Shown one piece after another: positions 56,707 to 64,000 of a stretch of DNA of 64,000 nucleotides. Each line of letters begins with the position of its first letter. The first letter of the stretch is position 1. The DNA comes from Ixodes scapularis (taxonomy: Eukaryota; Arthropoda; Arachnida; Ixodida; Ixodidae), in contig NW_024609846.1 of NCBI RefSeq assembly GCF_016920785.2, positions 79,183,816 through 79,247,815 of the forward strand, read 5' to 3'. The notes beneath the pieces are model-generated. The model searched no databases, was not told where the DNA came from, and saw nothing but the letters and a program-made list of their open reading frames with translations. A program made the translations under genes and the position numbers.

Positions 56707-58600
56707 CGTGCGCTTGAATGTACGAGCTCAAGGCGAAAGTACTGCGTCCGCATATCTAGAATTTAGGAGCAGCTTGCAAGATCTACGACATCTTGAAATC
56801 TATTGAAAACGTTTTATTTGAAACACAAAAAAAGTACTAACACTTTCCACGCGTTTTTACGGTTACATACTTATCAAACAATCGTTCGTGCTCGGCTGAC
56901 TGATTTTGATTGATTTTCGTTTTAAAAGGGACAAAACATTCTTCAGTAGGGTTGACGTCCTTACGGCACTCGTCCTTCCCAATAAAAGCAAGCTTTACAT
57001 AGAGGATGTTGAAAAGTTGGAAGGGACATCCTGTTCCTTAGTTCTGACTTTGTGAAGGACACGTTACTAAATACTCTCTCCGGCATTCGACATGGGCAGT
57101 GTCAGGAGCGTGATGACAAGCTCGGATAGCCCGAAACATGGCTGCTCCTGAGCTTCAAACTTGGCCTTGTTCGGATTATTCATTGTTTTAAATCTGTTCT
57201 TTTATTATGACTCATTGTGCTTTAAGAATATTTCATGTTTTGCGGAAAAGCCTCCTTTATATCCGGTACAGCACGCGTAATCGGATGACATCAAATTCTG
57301 GTGGATGTCTTGAGTTGCCTTTAGTGTCTTTTTTCCTCGGAAGAGGTGCCTCCTAGGGAGCCTCTAGGGAGCCTGTAGGAGGCACTAGAGTGCCTCCTGT
57401 AGGAGGATGGTGGGAAACTCGAGAAAATAAGAGACGCCAGTAGGAGGAAGAAAGGATTGGGAAGCACAAGATAAGCCACAATGAATACAAAAGCTTCCCT
57501 TCAGCGTTGAATCTATAGGTCACGGTAGCTCAAGCGTCACGCTCACGCATCTTCACACTAAAAAATAATCCCTGAAAGCGGGAATTCGAAAGCGGTGGAC
57601 TGACGCTTTGTGTCCATGCTGAAGTGTCTTTTTGTAAATCTCCACTAAACCAAACGAAAAATAAAATAAAAATAACGCCACGTTAGGATGTGAAATAGCC
57701 TAAAAATAGCCACATAGCCATCCGCCCAATTCCGACGCCAAATCCACTACTCGTTGGGCACTCGCGCCAGTCCTCGTAACTGCAACGCACGAATGCCCTC
57801 TTTTTGCGCACTCTACACCAACTCGCTTCTCTGACGTCACAGCGCTGTGGTGGTACTGCCGTCGACACGGCGCGTGCGCAGTGCCCACGCCTGGTGGGGG
57901 AAAACGAGGACTTGTTTGTGAAAGCGTCTTCGTGCGTGCGCCGTTCCGGCGTTTACAAAATCACAGCCCCAGTAGTGCGCGCGCATGATCGTCGCTTCGG
58001 AAAGCGAGCAAAGTACGCGCCATACGCACGAACCCTGAAAATGGAAGCGGCCAGAGGGGTGGCTCGTTTCTCGAGCGTAATGTCGGCCTTGTAGGTCAAG
58101 AAGAGGGCTTGTGTGGGTGTCGTGTAACGAGCGCGGTGAGTCAGACTAGAATAACTTTGCTTCTCTGACAGGGGTGCTAGGACTCGCAATGCTGGCGCGC
58201 CTTTGTTTGTCGTCCGGTACGTCGGAGCCAGAACTAACGTGGGTTTGCTTCCTCTCGGAGGCACTTCGTAGATAAAGGTCGTGGGTGTTGGAGTTCGTCC
58301 GAGTTGTCTGGAGAGGAGAGACTATTTGACCGATCGGAAGGCATTCTGCTGTCGGAACAACGCGAAGCCATGGAGTATGCAGTAAAAACGCGCGCGCTCT
58401 TTATTTAGACTCTTTCATGCAGCCGTCGGATGTCCCTTGTTTGCGGTGTTTTGTGCTGCCTCATGTGACGTCACTTATTATTACGCGTGCATCTACGTCA
58501 CCGAGGAAATGCCGGGCAACGAAACGAAGGAACGGGACAAACACACGAGGGTCTCAAGCTCAGTTGAGGGTTATTTCTTCCATTCGTTTCCACCCCAAAA
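56707..58600. other. Unassigned sequence, CpG-rich at 57830-58300
   Basis: An inverted GTGCCTCC/GGAGGCAC cluster lies at 57346-57410. TCTGACGTCACA (57830) and TGTGACGTCACTT (58464) contain CRE cores. No gene with recognisable motifs. Confidence 0.4.
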
Positions 58601-60319
58601 ACCGTAGTAAAAAAAAAAAAAAAAAAAAAAGTCAGATTTCTCGCGGAACATGACTAATTTCTCCCTTTATCTAGAGAATTAAGGTAGATGTAGGTGTATG
58701 CTATATTAGATAAATGTTATCTTATCAAGATGTAGACGTTTCAAACGCCAAAAGCATCGCGTCTTCCTCTTGCAATCACATACACGAACTACTACGCGCA
58801 GCTTATGAACAATGCGCAAAGTTTCTTTTTTTTTTTTTTTTTTTTCTTGAGATGAAAACGAAGTACTTGCTTTTCTACAAGTAATTTATCTTTGCCCACA
58901 AAACGCTTACATCTCCCCACGACTCGTTAGTCTTTTCGGAATTCAGTGTCATATCCAACTTGCACGAAATGTTTCTTGTATGTTGCGGTTCCTTTGCTAG
59001 GGGTAGGGTTGGCAGTTGCCCTGTCGCCCGGTACAGAGGTCTCGTAAATCCACCATGCTCACGAGCTGTCTAGAGTAAAATTGCGGCCACAGTACGTGCG
59101 CAGTATGTTGAGGTGACAGAGTGACCCTTGACCTCTACGAGTCTGGCCGGAAATAGACTGGACAGCGAACGCGTTTGTGACAGCTTGAATGTGGGAGGAA
59201 AGACGGCATGATTGTCGCCTTCCGCTTCCGGAATACCATCTGCCGGCATGCTGGTGAACCCGTGGAAGGTCACTTTTTTCGCTTTGTTCGTGCTTTTGGT
59301 AAGCCTCAGTCAGAACCACTGCGAGTTGTTCTGACATTCGCAGAACTTGGGAATCACGGTTGAGGACGTCTTTAGGTCGCGCAAACCCTCGTTTATTCTG
59401 CATTTATTTTTTTCTGCTTTCCAGTTGCCCTGGCCGGGGCCATTTGATCACCGACTTGTGAAAGTCGAGTTTTCTTTTGTTTCTGTATTATTATTTTTTT
59501 CTTACAGATCTTTTTGTTTGTTTTTGTATTTGTTTATTGTCGTTGGTAAAAGCTTTAAAACGTCGAGCCTACTCAAGCCTGATCCTCGCAAGCTCGCGAC
59601 GTCCACAACCTCGAGTTATTTAATTTATTTGTTACGTATCCTGTCGGCCGTCTCTCGAAGGCCATTATAGAAGAGTGTGATAGGTAGTTGCACCAAGCAT
59701 CCGATGCAGGAATGCAACAAAAGGAAAGCATATAATACAATTTCAGCTCTAATTTACGCATATAACTACCTAATATTTGTGGACATTAGCACCGATTCCA
59801 CTGTCTACGCGCAATAAAAATGCACGCAGCGGTGGCTCCCCCGTACGTTTTTCTCTTTCTTCTTTTTGTCCCCTTTGGTTCGTGAGACTGTGTCAAGCAG
59901 AGATAATGTGTTTATGGATGCGCAGCTGCGTGAACGTGATTCTTGACGCTGGTGTCAGCTTCCCTTGTTTGTCCTGTGACTTCAGGCGGGGCAGTGACGT
60001 CATGCATGTCTTACGCCGTTCGAAATTGCAGCGATAAGGGACATCTTGCTCGGTGTCAGCGACGACTTCATAAATGTCTGGCGCGTCTCCAAGTATGTCG
60101 GCCCACGTGTTTGACGACCTCTTTTTTGTGTTCTTCACTGGCTTTAATTGATAAACTTCACCCTTTTTTTTTTTTCTTTTTTCATCTATAGGTGTGTTAA
60201 GTTTGTTTTGCCTCCTGGGCTGTAATTATTGTTATTCTTATTTTTTTATTTAGTGTTAGAATTGAAAGTTGTTGCGTTCAAATGAAAGTTTGGAGTATCT
60301 TCTTTCGCACAGGAGCACA
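58601..60319. other. Unassigned sequence with homopolymers
   Basis: A-run at 58610-58630, T-run at 58827-58846, T-run at about 60162-60174. Short frames with no recognised motif. Confidence 0.4.
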
Positions 60320-60440
60320 TCACTTTTCGATATAGTTCTCACCAGCGACGATGCACTTCTGCCACCGGTGTACTGGTCTCGGCATGCTGTCGTAGTAGGC
60401 TGGAAGCGGCCTTTGACGGGACTTAAAAAGTACTGGAGAA
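60320..60440 (-). pseudogene. mariner transposase C-terminal fragment
   Basis: The minus strand reads VHRWQKCIVAGENYIEK then stop, the classic end of mariner transposases, preceded by an AYYDSM segment at the FY-x(n)-GI position. The catalytic part is absent on this strand. It is a short remnant beside a second, oppositely oriented mariner copy. Confidence 0.75.
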
Positions 60441-60454
60441 GCTGCAGTTCCCAG

Positions 60455-61233
60455 ATGTGTTGCGTCACCCTCCCGCCGTGCACCCAACTTAAGGCCCCTT
60501 CACACCCTTGCGTTTGCTTACGACCGAATTCTTATGGTCCCTTGTGACGAGAGACCACACTGGCGCCATCTATGAGCTGACCCTTGAACTGCATTTCGCT
60601 AGAGCCAAGGGTTTTGAGGTACTTTCGAGATCATGTGTTCTTAATGAGAAAAGTGTCGTTTATAACAATGTCAGAAGTTATTCCGAGACTAGAAGGAAAG
60701 AGTGATGCGCGCAAGGAAATGGGAAACATACGGAAATGTGTTCCGTTGCTCCATTGCCACCCGATAGATGGCGTCAGTGTGTTCTCTCGTCGTTAGAGAA
60801 TCTAAAAGGCCACACGGTCGTATGCAGTCGCCAGTGTGTGAAGCGGCCTTTACGGCCCGGACCTGGCGCCATCAGACTTCCTGGCTGTTTCCCAAAGTGG
60901 GGATTCGTTCATCTAATAGCGCCTCGTCACTCGCTCCACGTATACGACCACACAAATCCCCTCATTCCCGAGGCCCACAGCCCATACACGAGGAACCTCT
61001 ATTTCATGCTCATGTCTTCAATCGATTTCAATCGATCCAACCGCGTCCGACGAAGAGGTCACCAGTGCGGCGTGCGCCGTCGGTCGACAGCCGCCCTCAA
61101 TATTCTACGACGGCATCCAGAAACTCTAGTGCACCGGTGGCGGAAGGGCATCGCCACCGGTGCACTCCTGGCAAAGAGGAGATTCCAAACTTTCACTCGA
61201 ATGAGACGCCTTGCAATCCCATCGCTTAATTAA
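60455..61233 (+). pseudogene. mariner transposase, interrupted and frameshifted
   Basis: The plus strand shows HPT just before a 358-bp MITE and YGPDLAPSDF just after, together the mariner region around the second catalytic Asp. Downstream SDEEVTSAACAVG and RQPPSIFYDGIQKL, then after a frame shift VHRWRKGIATG, match the mariner C-terminus. Mariner transposase cuts and pastes DNA at TA sites. This copy lacks the N-terminus and has shifts plus an insertion, so it is dead. Confidence 0.8.
60492..60849. mobile_element. Harbinger-type MITE inside mariner
   Basis: TTA on both sides (60489-60491 and 60850-60852). The ends are AGGCCCCTTCACACCC and, inverted, AGGCCGCTTCACACAC, the GGCC-TTCACAC form seen in PIF/Harbinger MITEs, with a 3-bp TTA duplication. 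Removing it restores the mariner DLAPSDF context. Confidence 0.8.
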
Positions 61234-61346
61234 ATCAATAAATAAATAATAATAATAATCACCCAGTTTAGAAAGGCAAAACTTGTTGAGCACCCCCCTC
61301 GCATATTTTGAGCCGCGTCTGTATCTCTATAGAGAAAGCCAAGTTG

Positions 61347-61541
61347 CTTTAACGAGGTAGAGAGGCTTAGAGCGATAAACTGGCGCCTGGTGGACGGGAT
61401 GTCCACCAGGCAAATGTGACCCCCTCCTGGCTCCGGCCTTATTGCAGAATTTTGACCACTAGACACGTGACCGTTTCGAATCCTGAGGATTTTACGCAAA
61501 ACAGCCGAAATCTGTATTGCAATCGCTGTAAAAAAAACATG

Positions 61542-61598
<57 letters not shown>

Positions 61599-61855
61599 CC
61601 CAATACTGTTAGCCTCAGAGATTAGTGTCTAGCTCCGATAAAAACCCAAAATACTGCACAACTTATCTCGTCGGTACTGTTATTAAAGATCAATAAGCAA
61701 TTATTTGTGCGTGGTACTTCGTTAAAATCAACGTAAATCTATTAGGTCACATGTCTAGTCAAAAACTGCAACAGGCGGCGGCCAATTGGGGGTCACTTTC
61801 TGCTGCCAGTTCATCGCTCTAAAGTCTAAACCCCTTTACCTCATTGCGTTGCTCG
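61347..61855. mobile_element. TIR element family, copy 2
   Basis: Shares ACGAGGTAGAG, TTGACCACTAGACACGTGACC, ATTGCAATCGCTGTAAAAA, a central (TA)n/T-run and GGCGGCCAATTGGGGGTCAC with copy 1. It is shorter because of internal differences. Confidence 0.7.
61544..61598. repeat. (TA)n then T-run
   Basis: About 40 bp of TA followed by T. It lies at the centre of the element, as in copy 1. Confidence 0.95.
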
Positions 61856-64000
61856 TACATCACGCAAAAGACACGGTGTGTTCGCTGGGTAGATGTATGG
61901 ATGCTAACGGGTGTACCCTTTATATTGGGCGGTAGCTTGCGCCACCTAGCCGTGAAGAGAGCTGCGTGCGGACACGCCACGTGCATGTTTAAATCATATA
62001 TGTTTGCTTTTGCAGCTCTCGTGCACCAAGGGCAGCTGCCAACGCTATGAGCTCGCGCTTCTAGCCTTCGCTGCGGTACAACATAAGGTGAAACGGAGTA
62101 TAATACGACTTTTTTTTAACTCCCGAAAAGAAGAAAGAAAAGAGGAACAAGTTATGTATGAAACGTGATTGCTCACTCGCGACCTGGAGACTACTTTGTA
62201 TGTCCCTCACCACGTATTATAACTGTTGTTACGAACTGTTTCATCCTGTCACTGTTGTAGTTTTTTTTTTTTTTTTTTTTTTGTTAGGATGTTAAAAATT
62301 AGGTCGGAATGTTGTGGCCTGCTCCTGTACTGTGGAACTCGTAAAGGACGGAGCGTACCGTTCGGTCTTAGCTACTCTTTGTTTGTTTACTTGCTTTCTA
62401 AAGTTATTTTATAACACTTAAAAAAAGAAAAAAAAAAGAATCCGAGGAATAGGCGGAAAAGACGTAACACTTCTGAAGTAGAAGTCCCACGCCCGTCATC
62501 CGCCGCCCTCACATAGTCCGCTTCGTTTAGTCGTCCAGCCCGTGACTCCCAGCGCGATGCGACGCCATGCTGAGAATTACGCGAAGGCACAGTGCTTTCA
62601 AATCTCTGTTCAACTTTTTTTCTCTTTAATCTACGCATTTGTAGCTTTCTAGAAGCCACTAAATTGGGTATAATATTTGTTTTCTATTTTTAATAGTGAC
62701 TGCGTGTCTTCGATGACCCACGGCTTTTATTATATTTGGTGGTTGTCTCGAAACCATAGAAAACGGCACGTGACCATGAAGAAGAGAGTGAGCGCGACTC
62801 AAACCGGCCACTTCTTGATCGGTGGTTTTCGGGCGGAAAGAAAACAAATTTCGAGCCGCAAATTGTGTTCTGGGTAGTTGCGCTCTCATATGTCACGTAC
62901 AAATAAAAGCCTTTGCGAGCATAAATACCCTGTCAGTGTCCCTTTAAAGTGAAACGGGGTATAGCCAAGTTTGATGTGGCCCGCTGGTCCCTAAATATTA
63001 ATCGCCCTCCCAGCTAAGCCATGCTTTGTCTTTGCTCCGCGTGAAAAATTTTTAGGGTGTTCAGGAGCGAACAGCTGCGTCCACTCTGACGACATCTGTG
63101 TGCTCTGACACAAAGTGAGGTTGTGACAGCGTCAGTGACTAATGAAGTTATCAGAATAGTCGGAATCGTTTAATCTCTACCGCACGAAGCAAATAATCCG
63201 CTGGGCGTCGTGGAAGGCGAAAAGGAATGTTTCGCCGGAGTTGCTAGTTATATACTCCGAGCGAGAGGTCAGCGCTTCCTCGAACACTTCGGAGCGATAG
63301 ACGCTAGTGCTTGGCTAGAATAGTTTCATTATAAGTTCGAGGTCAGCCGAAGACTCGCACAGGCGCAAACGTGTACCCGTGCTAAATGCGCAAGGTCGAA
63401 GCGCATTCAATGCACTTGATTAGTCTCGTCGGAGATAGCTCTCGCCCAGAAACTCGATGCTCACAGTTTTTGGTGGCAGCCTTTCAATTCTCGTAGGAAA
63501 GCAGAAGACCCCGGCGATCGCTTGTTTGTGCTGTTGCAAACCGTGAAAGAGCGAAGAGCGTCCACGGGGTTGGCTTCCCTGCTTCCCTTCTTTGCTCAGT
63601 GGCGAAACCATCTTCGGGGAGACCGGTAACCGTTTTACTGCCTCTTTCACTTTTTTTTTTATTTGTCCCGGTGTATATTTTTTAAATTTTCATTTATTTG
63701 TTTTATATTCCACAAGAATCGGTGACCTTGACGCCCACTCTTGGCATTTAATGTTCTGTGACGCGATATTTTTTTTTTTTTTTTTTCCTTTTCTTTTAGC
63801 AAGTTAGCTTGATCCTTCACCTGCCCACTACCAACCGACTCCTTTTGTAACTTATATTTCGAGTTCGTAGAGAGACCACACGCCCCAGAGCTGAACCTTT
63901 TGTGTACAGTTGTTTCGTCTAGAAAGGAGCCCGAAATCGTAAAGGCGTCGTTTTTTTCAGGCGGTGTGCTAATAACACTTAAATTATAATAATGATGAAA
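61856..64000. other. Unassigned sequence to the end of the window
   Basis: 62045-62105 contains a weak relic of the 37488 MITE family (GCTCGCGCTTCTAGCCTTCG). T-runs lie at 62260-62282 and 63769-63786. No ORF here carries a recognised motif. Confidence 0.4.

Overview
This window looks like repeat-dense intergenic or intronic DNA from an arthropod nuclear genome. I infer an ixodid tick or close relative from the mix of transposon types; no conserved host gene proves it. Almost every recognisable protein segment belongs to a transposable element, and every one is broken by stops, frameshifts, deletions or insertions. I found no convincing intact host gene, tRNA, rRNA or CRISPR array.

Region by region. 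1-6.9 kb: a Penelope-like retroelement (PLE) with a GIY-YIG endonuclease, preceded by an inverted copy of its own 3' end. It is split by three Mutator-like (MULE) insertions, A, B and C, whose 9-bp target duplications all lie within 29 bp of PLE sequence. Their ends carry 15-bp tandem repeats. The largest (C) holds a broken MULE transposase that is itself split by a hAT-type element with a perfect 8-bp duplication, so nesting is three levels deep. 7-22 kb: non-autonomous and palindromic elements (8332-9050, 12011-12660, and 17475-21071 with arms of about 680 bp), microsatellites, and two unassigned minus-strand ORFs, one with a PHD-like zinc finger.

22.3-51.4 kb: a roughly 6.1-kb segment (22337-28557) recurs inverted and near-identical at 45286-51379. 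Each arm has a CRE/CCAAT promoter-like end, three diverged exon-like modules and a decayed Tigger/pogo transposase tail. The 16.7-kb spacer holds a full-length but dead Ty3/gypsy retrotransposon on the minus strand (32094-36433, 5-bp TSD GTAAT), several hairpin MITEs, a hAT-type element, a pogo MITE and a 5'-truncated I-type LINE tail.

51.4-64 kb: GC-rich unassigned sequence, several palindromic MITEs carrying paired YY1-like motifs, two copies of another TIR family, and two mariner transposase remnants. One mariner remnant is interrupted by a Harbinger-type MITE with a TTA duplication.

The sequence shows no cooperating gene set. The interest is architectural: serial adjacent insertion, tandem-repeat inverted ends, and palindromes ranging from 88 bp to a 29-kb inverted-repeat structure.
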